Assembly: GCA_036835375.1 (NCBI GenBank)
Contig: DAITMB010000122.1
Span: 1 to 14,676 of the forward strand
Length of the DNA: 14,676 bases
Direction of reading: 5' to 3'
Source of the DNA: JANQTF01 sp036835375
GTDB taxonomy: Bacteria; Bacteroidota; Bacteroidia; J057
The notes under the pieces are model-generated. The model was not told where the DNA came from and made no database searches. It saw only the letters and a program-made list of their open reading frames with translations. Positions 6,873-13,548 of this stretch are shown piece after piece (within the stretch, counting starts at the first letter, position 1; each line of letters opens with the position of its first letter). Made by a program: the position numbers and the translations under genes.

Positions 6873-7640
6873 ATGAAACTACTCGCTACCTCCTGCCTCC
6901 TGATCGGACTATCTTTTTCCTCCGCATTCCTCCCCGTTACCCTTAACGCCCAGACTTGGGACCGCGAACAGCAAGATCCTGCGGCGACCGAAGTCTGGAC
7001 GCCGCGCCCGCCCAAGGTGACACCTGGCGTCCACACCGCCCCTCCCTCCGATGCCATTGTCCTATTTGATGGGAAGAATTTTGATCAATGGCAGCACGGC
7101 GACGGTTCTCCGGTGAAATGGAAGTTGGAAGATGGAGCCATGACAGTCGTTGGTGGGAGCAGTGGCATACAGACTAAAATGGGCTTTGGGTCTGCTCAAC
7201 TTCATGTGGAATGGCGCTCCCCGTCAGTGATCAAAGGAGAAGGACAGGGCCGCGGCAACAGTGGAATTTTTCTCATGGGCCAATACGAATTTCAGGTCCT
7301 GGACTCCTATGAAAGCCAGACCTATGCCAATGGCCAAGCAGGTTCGGTGTACAAGCAGTCGGCCCCCTTGGTCAATGCTTGCCACGCTCCCGGAGAATGG
7401 CAAGTTTATGACATCATTTTTATGGCGCCTGTGTTTGGCGAAAAAGGGCAACTCATACGACCAGCCACGGTGACCATTTTGCACAACGGCGTCTTGATCC
7501 AAAACCATTTTACCCTCGCTGGACCCACCCAGTACAAAGGCGCAGCTCAGTATCTCGCGCACCCCGACCGACTGCCACTGGGATTGCAGGATCACGGTGA
7601 CGCGGTTTCCTTCCGCAACATTTGGATCAGAGAACTATGA
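6873..7640 (+). CDS. Exported DUF1080 protein (3-keto-disaccharide hydrolase family)
   Basis: The ATG at 6873 opens a Sec signal peptide ending around VTLNAQ, so I use it rather than the longer frame from 6744. The 255-residue product has the PF06439 signature throughout: VLFDGKNFDQWQ, the LHVEWRSP strand, GNSGIFLMGQYEFQVLDSY, GSVYKQSAPLVNAC, PGEWQVYDIIF and the closing FRNIWIREL. This jelly-roll family is named for hydrolysis or lyase activity on 3-keto-glycosides, as shown for members from Bacteroides. Here it would act in the periplasm or at the cell surface on a sugar already oxidised at C3. It is the first gene of the operon, and its stop overlaps the next start (ATGA at 7637-7640), so the two are translationally coupled. 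Confidence 0.9.
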   Translation: MKLLATSCLLIGLSFSSAFLPVTLNAQTWDREQQDPAATEVWTPRPPKVTPGVHTAPPSDAIVLFDGKNFDQWQHGDGSPVKWKLEDGAMTVVGGSSGIQTKMGFGSAQLHVEWRSPSVIKGEGQGRGNSGIFLMGQYEFQVLDSYESQTYANGQAGSVYKQSAPLVNACHAPGEWQVYDIIFMAPVFGEKGQLIRPATVTILHNGVLIQNHFTLAGPTQYKGAAQYLAHPDRLPLGLQDHGDAVSFRNIWIREL

Positions 7641-8266
7641 GTCAGTCCATTTATCAATTGGGCATTTTTGCTTGCATTCGCATTCCAAGCTTCCAAATTG
7701 GTCTGTTGATGTTGATCGCTTCGGGTCCGCTACTGGCGTTCGCACAGGTGACCTACACGCTGGCCCCCAGTTCGGTCGTGGCGGTGGAAGGCGGATCTAC
7801 CATTTCGGATTGGAGCCTCAAGGTCAACACAGTCCGAGGCGAGATTACCTGGTCGACTGATCCGATCGAAAATCCAAGTGCAAAGATCATTGCCGCCTCG
7901 TTGCGGATCCCCGTCACAAGCCTCGAAGGGCGCGACGACATCATGGACCAAAAGACCTACGCTGCTTTCGCATCAGAAGCGAATCCCGACATTCGATTTG
8001 ACATGATCAGCGTGGAAGCCCCTTCGGGATTTCGAGCGGGAGCCACCGTCACCGTGAAAGGCCCGCTAAACATGGCCGGACAAACGCAACAGGTGAGCAT
8101 TCCCCTCCAAGTGAACCATGGGTCGGGACAAGCACTGAATTTTGTGGGGGCCACCTCCTTTCTCATGAGCAGCTGGGGCATGGAGCCACCCACCGCCTTC
8201 TTCGGCACCCTCGAAGTCGAGGACAGCGTGACGGTACAGTTTCAACTTGTTTATCAAAAATCATGA
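7637..8266 (+). CDS. Exported YceI-like lipid-binding protein
   Basis: The start is the ATG that overlaps the DUF1080 stop. A hydrophobic stretch (IGLLMLIASGPLLAFAQ) ends near residue 37, so the protein is exported; an internal Met at residue 25 could also serve. The mature part follows the YceI beta-barrel plan: YTLAPSSVVAVEGGSTISDW at 40-59, VRGEI, an SLRIPVTSLEGRD strand, MDQKTYAAFASEANPDIRF at 103-121 and GPLNMAGQTQQVSIPL at 142-157. The GGSTISDW form is that of a Bacteroidota subgroup often reading GTSTLHDW. YceI barrels bind long isoprenoid or fatty chains, including quinone-like lipids. Its place between a sugar hydrolase and a SUMF1-like gene, with ATGA overlaps on both sides, ties it to the same job, perhaps as a lipid or quinone carrier (inference). 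Confidence 0.85.
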   Translation: MSQSIYQLGIFACIRIPSFQIGLLMLIASGPLLAFAQVTYTLAPSSVVAVEGGSTISDWSLKVNTVRGEITWSTDPIENPSAKIIAASLRIPVTSLEGRDDIMDQKTYAAFASEANPDIRFDMISVEAPSGFRAGATVTVKGPLNMAGQTQQVSIPLQVNHGSGQALNFVGATSFLMSSWGMEPPTAFFGTLEVEDSVTVQFQLVYQKS

Positions 8267-9252
8267 AGAACCAGTGGCATAAAACCGGGTTGGCGCTGGC
8301 CTGGAGCATAATGTGGACTGTGAGCAGCCTCTGGGCACAAGGTAGCCTTCCCAGCTCCGAAGACAGCATTCCTGGCACGGGAGTTCGGTTTCGCATGGTG
8401 CTACTCCCAGCCGGAGAGTTTTTGATGGGAAGTCCTGAGGACGAAGCAGGCCGGGAAGCAGATGAAGGGCCACAGCGAAAAGTCATTTTGCCTGCTTTCT
8501 GGATCGGTGCTTTTGAGGTGAAATTCGAAGAATATGAGGTGTTTCGACAAATACATCTCGACACCGAAAACCTCACTGCGTTAGGCGATACCTATCAGGC
8601 AGATGCAGTCACCCGACCCAGTCCGCCCTACGAAGATCCTTCCTTCGGCATGGGCACCACAGGCTATCCAGCTTCGAGCATGACGCAGTACGCCGCCTTG
8701 AGATACTGCGCGTGGCTCTACAAAAAGACTGGCATTTTTTACCGCTTGCCCACCGAAGCAGAATGGGAATACGCCTGCCGAGCGGGAACGACCACCGTCT
8801 GGTCATATGGCGATGACCCAGCCGGACTGGACGAAGTGGCCTGGTATTACGGCAACAGCGCCGGGGTTTTTCATCCAGGAGGCCAAAAGGCGCCCAATCC
8901 CTGGGGCCTTTATGACATGCACGGCAATGTGGCGGAGTGGACCTTAGATCAGTATCAGGAAAATTTCCTCGCAACGCTCCCCGAGGAAGGAACTGAATCT
9001 CCCTGGCAACAGCCTACCAAGCTTCATCCCCGAACCGTGCGGGGCGGGTCATACGACGATGATGCGGCAGAAACCCGTAGCGCTGAGCGGCTCAAGTCTG
9101 ACTTAGTATGGAAGGCGCGTGACCCCCAAATTCCCAAGAGCTTTTGGTGGAACACAGATTCGCCCTTTGTGGGCTTTCGCTTGGTGAGGCCCGCCGTGCA
9201 ACCCACGCCAGAGGAAGCAGCGAAGTTTTGGAAAACGGTCTTAGACGAATAA
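8263..9252 (+). CDS. Exported SUMF1/FGE-fold protein, non-catalytic type
   Basis: The ATG at 8263 overlaps the YceI stop by four bases and opens a signal peptide ending at SSLWAQ. The 329-residue product is a full SUMF1 (PF03781) domain: GEFLMGSPEDE at 51-61, RLPTEAEWEYACRAGT at 161-176, GLYDMHGNVAEW at 215-226, RGGSYDDD at 260-267 and GFRLVRP at 304-310. True formylglycine-generating enzymes use a Cys pair near the C terminus. Here the only cysteines are C149 and C172, both away from that site, so the protein is unlikely to activate sulfatases, and no sulfatase gene is nearby. Related proteins of this fold act in other chemistry or as binding modules. Its role beside sugar enzymes is unknown. 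Confidence 0.88.
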   Translation: MKNQWHKTGLALAWSIMWTVSSLWAQGSLPSSEDSIPGTGVRFRMVLLPAGEFLMGSPEDEAGREADEGPQRKVILPAFWIGAFEVKFEEYEVFRQIHLDTENLTALGDTYQADAVTRPSPPYEDPSFGMGTTGYPASSMTQYAALRYCAWLYKKTGIFYRLPTEAEWEYACRAGTTTVWSYGDDPAGLDEVAWYYGNSAGVFHPGGQKAPNPWGLYDMHGNVAEWTLDQYQENFLATLPEEGTESPWQQPTKLHPRTVRGGSYDDDAAETRSAERLKSDLVWKARDPQIPKSFWWNTDSPFVGFRLVRPAVQPTPEEAAKFWKTVLDE

Positions 9253-9345
9253 GTTCAGCTGAATCAACACCGAATCCTGTTTCACATTTGTCACCGCGAT
9301 GCGCCCAGCAACTCCTACTCGCATATTCACACATAAATTATTCTG

Positions 9346-10716
9346 ATGATGAACGACCCCAAATCATTTTCCCGCAGGCAATTCGTCAAAACCTCTGCTT
9401 TGGCAGCAGGCGGCGTAATAGCTGCCTCCAGCCTGGTAGCCCGCCCGACAGGGTGGCTGACTGGAGAAGATACCATACGCGTGGGACTGATCGGCTGTGG
9501 CGGGCGCGGAACAGGCGCAGCGGTGCAGGCCCTCAGCACCAAGCAGCAAGTCAAGCTCGTGGCGATGGCCGACGCCTTCGAAGATCGCGTCGAAAGCAGC
9601 TACAAAGCCATTACTTCGGAAGAATTCCATGACTGGTCCAGTGGTGAATCCATCGACGTCCGTGAAAAAGTAGATGTGCCGCAAGAGCGCCGTTTTCATG
9701 GATTTGATGCCTACGAAAAAGTCATTCCGCTGGTAGATGTGGTGATTTTGGCTGCGCCTCCGGGATTTCGGCCCGACCATTTTGAGGCCTGCGTGAAGGC
9801 CGGCAAACATGTGTTTATGGAGAAGCCAGTAGCAACTGACGCGCCCGGAATTCGACGGGTGCTCGCAGCGGCGGAGTCAGCTAAGGCACAAAAGCTCAAT
9901 GTCGTGGTGGGACTTCAGCGCCACTATCAGACAGTGTATCGGGAGTGGGTGAGTCGAATCCACGACGGAGCCATAGGCGAGGTACACACCTCCCGGGTGT
10001 ATTGGAACAACCCGGGCGTGTGGGTCAATGATCGGGCTAGCTTGGAGGCCAAAGCGGGTCGCAAACTCACCGAGATGGAGTACCAGATGCGCAATTGGTA
10101 CTATTTCAACTGGCTATGCGGCGACCACATCGTGGAGCAACACATTCACAACCTGGACGTTAGCAACTGGGTGTTCAACAGCTACCCTGTGCGAGCACAC
10201 GGATTCGGGGGGCGCGAAGTGAGAAATGGCAAAGATCACGGCGAGATTTTCGACCACCACTTTGTGGAGTTTGAATATGCCAATGGCGCGCGGATGTTCT
10301 CGCAGTGTCGCCACCAGCCCGGCTGCATGGATCGCGTCACCGAGGCTTTCCAGGGGAGCACGGGCAGAGCGCCAGCGCCGGGTTTGCTCGAAACCAATAC
10401 GGGCTCCGTCATCTGGGATCACAACAGCAAAAAAAATCCCAACCCGTATCAAGTCGAGCACGATGAGCTGTTTGATGCCGTCGCAAAAGGAGAATTTCGC
10501 TACTCCGATGGAACCAACGGCGCCATGTCCACCATGACGGCCATCCTTGGGCGTCTCGCCACCTACTCAGGGAAAATCGTTGAGTGGGACGAAGCCATCA
10601 AGTCCGAAGTGAATCTCTTCCCCACCCAGCTCGCCTGGGATGCCAATCCTCGGATCATGCCGGGTCCCGACGGATTTTATCCTGTAGCAGTCCCCGGCGT
10701 AACATCAGTTTTGTGA
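9346..10716 (+). CDS. Tat-exported Gfo/Idh/MocA family oxidoreductase
   Basis: The N terminus carries a twin-arginine signal: SRRQFVKTSALAAGG at 9-23. A second ATG directly follows the first, so the start may be three bases later. The Rossmann domain shows IRVGLIGCGGRGTG at 44-57 and the family motif MEKPVATD at 158-165. The C-terminal part has DHIVEQHIHNLDVSNW at 260-275, where the family's catalytic His/Asp usually sit. Members use tightly held or free NAD(P) to oxidise or reduce sugars; exported members folded with their cofactor are known in 3-keto-glycoside pathways and in GH109-like enzymes. Next to DUF1080, oxidation of a sugar at C3 is the natural guess. It is 93 bases after the SUMF1 gene, and its stop overlaps the next start. 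Confidence 0.9.
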   Translation: MMNDPKSFSRRQFVKTSALAAGGVIAASSLVARPTGWLTGEDTIRVGLIGCGGRGTGAAVQALSTKQQVKLVAMADAFEDRVESSYKAITSEEFHDWSSGESIDVREKVDVPQERRFHGFDAYEKVIPLVDVVILAAPPGFRPDHFEACVKAGKHVFMEKPVATDAPGIRRVLAAAESAKAQKLNVVVGLQRHYQTVYREWVSRIHDGAIGEVHTSRVYWNNPGVWVNDRASLEAKAGRKLTEMEYQMRNWYYFNWLCGDHIVEQHIHNLDVSNWVFNSYPVRAHGFGGREVRNGKDHGEIFDHHFVEFEYANGARMFSQCRHQPGCMDRVTEAFQGSTGRAPAPGLLETNTGSVIWDHNSKKNPNPYQVEHDELFDAVAKGEFRYSDGTNGAMSTMTAILGRLATYSGKIVEWDEAIKSEVNLFPTQLAWDANPRIMPGPDGFYPVAVPGVTSVL

Positions 10717-11699
10717 AAATCATTCTTTCGTTTCTCACGTGTTGGTTGTGCCTGTCCGAGGGATGGGCGCAGAACAATTCCCGCTGGGAATATGCACATC
10801 CTCAGATGGGCACAACCTTTCGTGTGGTCCTGTATTCCCCAGACTCCGCTTCGGCGGCCACCGCTTGCCAGGAAGCCTTCCGCTGGCTGGATTCACTCAA
10901 TGCCAAGCTGTCGGACTACCTTCCTGAGAGTGAACTCAGCCAACTGGGAATGCGGTCAGGGACCCAGGAACCCTTCAAAGTCTCACCGTATTTGTGGGAA
11001 GTATTGGTGGAGGCGTGGCGAATTGCAGAGGCCAGCGACGGCGCATTCGACCCGACCGTCGGCCCCCTGAGCCAAGTGTGGAGAAGGGCATTTCGCCGAG
11101 AGGAATTCCCCGAATCCGACCGCATTGCAGAAGCCAAGCAGCGGGTGGGATTTGGTGCCCTTCGCCTCCTGGCAGATTCGCAGTCGATCCAGCTCCTCAT
11201 TCCCCACATGCAACTGGACCTCGGGGGCATTGCCAAAGGCTTCGCTGCCGAAAAGCTCGTTCAGCGATTCACACAGGCGGGCTTTCCGCATGTGCTGGTG
11301 GATGCAGGAGGAGATATCTGCCTCGGATATCCCCCACCTAACAAGCCTGGGTGGGAGGTGCTGCCGCTTTGGCCAGACACCCAGTTAGAGCCGCTTTTAT
11401 TGGCAAATACCTCCATTGCGACCTCTGGTGACACCTATCGGTTTTTGGAGTGGGAAGGCAGCAGATATTCGCATGTCATTGATCCTCGCACAGGCTATGG
11501 CGTCTCCAAACAGCGCCTCGTCACTGTGCAAACCTCCTCCGGTGCACAAGCCGATGCGCTGGCTTCCTTGGTCAGTGTTATGGGCGGGGATGCCTTTCCA
11601 ATAGCGGAACGCATCACAGGCGAAGACACACCGCTCCAAATCTGGCTCTGGGAACACACTCCTAAGGGCTGGATTCTTGTCGAATTTTCGAATCTATGA
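10713..11699 (+). CDS. apbE: Exported FAD:protein FMN transferase, ApbE family
   Basis: I choose the GTG at 10713: it overlaps the preceding stop (GTGA, 10713-10716) and opens a signal peptide (KIILSFLTCWLCLSEGWAQ). Upstream codons of the same frame read through the oxidoreductase gene. The 328 residues follow ApbE: MGTTFRVVLYS at 32-42, SDGAFDPTVGPLSQVW at 108-123, LDLGGIAKGFAAEKL at 168-182, VDAGGDI at 196-202, TSGDTYRF at 237-244, SHVIDPRTGYG at 253-263 and AQADALASLVSVMGG near 278-291. ApbE takes FMN from FAD and links it to a Thr or Ser of an exported protein. No classical FMN-binding target (NqrC/RnfG type) is encoded in this window, so the substrate is open. Tight coupling to the oxidoreductase suggests a shared electron path. 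Confidence 0.9.
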   Translation: MKIILSFLTCWLCLSEGWAQNNSRWEYAHPQMGTTFRVVLYSPDSASAATACQEAFRWLDSLNAKLSDYLPESELSQLGMRSGTQEPFKVSPYLWEVLVEAWRIAEASDGAFDPTVGPLSQVWRRAFRREEFPESDRIAEAKQRVGFGALRLLADSQSIQLLIPHMQLDLGGIAKGFAAEKLVQRFTQAGFPHVLVDAGGDICLGYPPPNKPGWEVLPLWPDTQLEPLLLANTSIATSGDTYRFLEWEGSRYSHVIDPRTGYGVSKQRLVTVQTSSGAQADALASLVSVMGGDAFPIAERITGEDTPLQIWLWEHTPKGWILVEFSNL

Positions 11700-11802
11700 T
11701 TGTATTGTGGCATTCGACAAATGGCAGAGGCAAGCGGCTCTACGTCTGATTGTTTCGATGCGAATGCTTCTTTTTTCCCTTTCCCTACTACTTCCCATCT
11801 TT

Positions 11803-11807
11803 AAGGA
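11803..11807 (+). promoter_or_regulatory. Ribosome binding site AAGGA before the TIM-barrel gene
   Basis: AAGGA lies two bases before the ATG at 11810 and five before the ATG at 11813. The spacing favours the second ATG, or at least places the start here rather than at the TTG at 11750. Confidence 0.45.
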
Positions 11808-11809
11808 TC

Positions 11810-12730
11810 ATGATGAATCGCAGAACTTTTCTTCATCGTAGCAGCTTGGCCACGGCAGCAGTTGGGCTTCCGCTCACATCTACCTGGGCTGCTTCTCCTG
11901 CATCGGACACTCCCTACAAGCTGAAATTTGCCCCTCACCTCGGCATGTTTGCCCATCATGCAGGAAAAGGAGAGGTGGAGCAGCTGGAATTTATGGCTGA
12001 CATGGGATTTCACGGCTTTGAGGACAACGGCATGAAGGATCGCCCGCAAGCCGTGCAGGAGGCCATGGCCGCGACCATGGCAAAACGCGGCATCACCATG
12101 GGCGTTTTTGTGGCACACAAGATTTATTGGAATGAGCCCCACCTCGCCTCTGGCAAGAAAGACCTGCGCGACGAATTCTTGCAGCACATCCGCGACTCCG
12201 TTGAGGTCGCCAAGCGGGTCCAGGCAAAGTGGATGACTGTCGTGCCGGGGCATGTGGATATGCGTCTGGACATGGGCTATCAGACTGCCCACGTGGTGGA
12301 AGCTTTGCGGCGAGCCAGTGAAATCTTGGAGCCGCATGGGTTGGTGATGGTGCTAGAGCCACTCAACTTTCGCGATCATCCCGGCCAATTTCTCTCCAAA
12401 ATGGCGCAGGCCTACGAAGTTTGCAGGGCGGTGGATAGTCCCAGTTGTAAAATCTTGTGTGACTTATACCATCAGCAGATCACCGAGGGCAATTTGATTC
12501 CAAACATTGACGCGGCTTTCAGCGAAATTGCCTATATCCAAATTGGCGACAATCCAGGCCGAAAGGAGCCGACCACTGGCGAAATCAACTACGCAAACGT
12601 CTTTGCACACCTTCACAACAAAGGCTTTGACGGGATCTACGGCATGGAGCATGGGAATTCGAAGTCAGGCAAAGAAGGAGAAGCAGCGGTCATGGCCGCT
12701 TATCGCAAGGTGGATTTCAAGGAGTCATGA
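11810..12730 (+). CDS. Tat-exported hydroxypyruvate-isomerase-like TIM-barrel protein
   Basis: The start is at the tandem ATG at 11810/11813, which opens a Tat signal (NRRTFLHRSSLATAAVG); a TTG at 11750 would only add a hydrophobic oddment. The 306-residue product fits the xylose-isomerase-like TIM barrel, closest by eye to hydroxypyruvate isomerase: LEPLNFRDHPG with E183, LCDLYHQQITEG with D218 and H221, YIQIGDNPGRKEPTTGEINY at 242-261, and GMEHG with E280. These are the metal and catalytic residues of the family. It should isomerise or epimerise a small sugar or keto acid, here outside the cytoplasm, which is unusual for Hyi itself but common for paralogues in Bacteroidota and Planctomycetes sugar clusters. 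It sits 110 bases after apbE, the widest gap in the cluster. Confidence 0.88.
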   Translation: MMNRRTFLHRSSLATAAVGLPLTSTWAASPASDTPYKLKFAPHLGMFAHHAGKGEVEQLEFMADMGFHGFEDNGMKDRPQAVQEAMAATMAKRGITMGVFVAHKIYWNEPHLASGKKDLRDEFLQHIRDSVEVAKRVQAKWMTVVPGHVDMRLDMGYQTAHVVEALRRASEILEPHGLVMVLEPLNFRDHPGQFLSKMAQAYEVCRAVDSPSCKILCDLYHQQITEGNLIPNIDAAFSEIAYIQIGDNPGRKEPTTGEINYANVFAHLHNKGFDGIYGMEHGNSKSGKEGEAAVMAAYRKVDFKES

Positions 12731-12787
12731 CCAGGCAGCAGCGACGACGATCTTTGACCATTGATCATATTCATTCGAATATTCGGA

Positions 12788-12820
12788 AAGTCAGATGTTC
12801 ACAAAATCTGACTTGTCTTT
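12788..12820 (+). terminator. Terminator-like hairpin after the sugar operon
   Basis: AAGTCAGAT (12788-12796) pairs perfectly with ATCTGACTT (12806-12814) around a nine-base loop, followed by GTCTTTT on plus. It lies 58 bases beyond the stop of the TIM-barrel gene, where the operon should end. The T-run is short. Confidence 0.5.
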
Positions 12821-12863
12821 TAACTTCACGCACTGTATATCAGCGCTGTGTCGATATGAATAA

Positions 12864-12911
12864 TAAAAACCCAATAGACACAAATAGCTGTCTTTCAAGT
12901 ACTTGTGTCTA
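12864..12911 (-). terminator. Terminator-like hairpin after the DCC gene
   Basis: TAGACACAA (12875-12883) pairs with TTGTGTCTA (12903-12911). On minus the stem is followed by TTGGGTTTTTATTATT, a good T-tract. It is 38 bases past the stop of the DCC gene. The loop contains the 10-base palindrome CAAGTACTTG (12896-12905), and TAGCTGT is repeated at 12885 and 12910, so other foldings are possible. Confidence 0.5.
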
Positions 12912-12948
12912 GCTGTATAAAGCTAACAGACAATTCTCTGTGTTCGGC

Positions 12949-13344
12949 TCAGTCTAAAAACAAAGCCCTTTCTTCGGGGGATGGCAAGCGGCAACTTTCC
13001 TTTTTACCAAACCAGCGGTAGCGATTGCGAGCCACCCAGTTATAAATCAAATCGCGCAGCGGAGCGGGGATGATGATCAGCGCATAAAACAAGGACCAGG
13101 GAAACCCCAGCATTCTAGCAATCCGAAGCGCGGCAGTAGATTTCGTGTACAACTTTCCATCTTGAAGCAGATAGACGGTTTGAACATCCTCCGGATCCAC
13201 GCCATGCGAGATCAAAATGCGTTTTCCAGCCTCCATTTGATTGGCTGTGTAGCGAAACTGACCTTTGCGATCTTTCCGAATCACAAAGTCGATGGACTGG
13301 TTGCACAAGTGGCAAACGCCGTCAAATATGAGTGTTGGATTCAT
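12949..13344 (-). CDS. DCC family thiol-disulfide oxidoreductase (DUF393)
   Basis: The 131-residue protein starts at a clear ATG and opens with LIFDGVCHLCNQSIDF, the DxxCxxC motif that names the family, with C11 and C14. The rest fits PF04134: a FRYTANQ strand, VYLLQDGKLYTKSTAALRIARMLG, and the characteristic end NRYRWFGKKESCRLPSP. Members are thioredoxin-like and thought to carry out thiol-disulfide exchange; some are fused to or encoded beside membrane proteins of vitamin K carboxylase or DoxX type. There is no signal peptide, so it is likely cytoplasmic, with one hydrophobic stretch (SLFYALIIIPAPL) that belongs to the family fold. It stands alone, convergent with the sugar operon. Its partner is not visible here. 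Confidence 0.9.
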   Translation of the reverse strand: MNPTLIFDGVCHLCNQSIDFVIRKDRKGQFRYTANQMEAGKRILISHGVDPEDVQTVYLLQDGKLYTKSTAALRIARMLGFPWSLFYALIIIPAPLRDLIYNWVARNRYRWFGKKESCRLPSPEERALFLD

Positions 13345-13447
13345 TGCGCTAAAAATAGATCAAATCGAGATCACTTCCACCGCATCAACGGCATAGGACA
13401 AAGATGGTTCCGAAACAGGGCCTATTGAGCAAGTGAGTTTTTCCCAA

Positions 13448-13534
13448 CCTCGCGGGTTTTGGGGGAGGAAAAATCCGCAAAACCTTCATATTGCCATCCC
13501 CGCAGTCCTCGCGGGTTCAGGAAAACCTGCGAGG
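13448..13534. repeat. REP-like GC-rich repeat cluster
   Basis: CCTCGCGGGTT occurs at 13448-13458 and 13507-13517. The second copy forms a hairpin with AACCTGCGAGG at 13524-13534 (11 pairs, one G-T wobble, six-base loop). The first copy is followed by a GGTTTTG / CAAAACC pair (13456-13462 with 13478-13484). The hairpin ends 15 bases beyond the stop of the LytTR gene. It could serve as that gene's terminator, though no T-tract follows directly, or it could be a copy of a dispersed short palindromic repeat. Confidence 0.5.
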
Positions 13535-13548
13535 TCATTTCCCCAACA

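Noticed and set aside
8263..9252. Calling this gene a sulfatase-activating formylglycine-generating enzyme
   Set aside because: The C-terminal catalytic cysteines are absent and there is no sulfatase gene in the window.
10584..10712. Longer N terminus of ApbE reaching into the oxidoreductase gene
   Set aside because: It would overlap the upstream gene by about 130 bases and bury the signal peptide; the GTG at 10713 gives a clean 4-base overlap.
11801..12337. 178-codon open frame on minus across the TIM-barrel gene
   Set aside because: It is antisense to a conserved enzyme, His-rich in a way typical of shadow frames, and has no start context.
12731..12948. CRISPR-like or tRNA-like structure in the convergent spacer
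   Set aside because: The repeats are too short and irregular for an array and no cloverleaf could be drawn; two terminators explain most of it.
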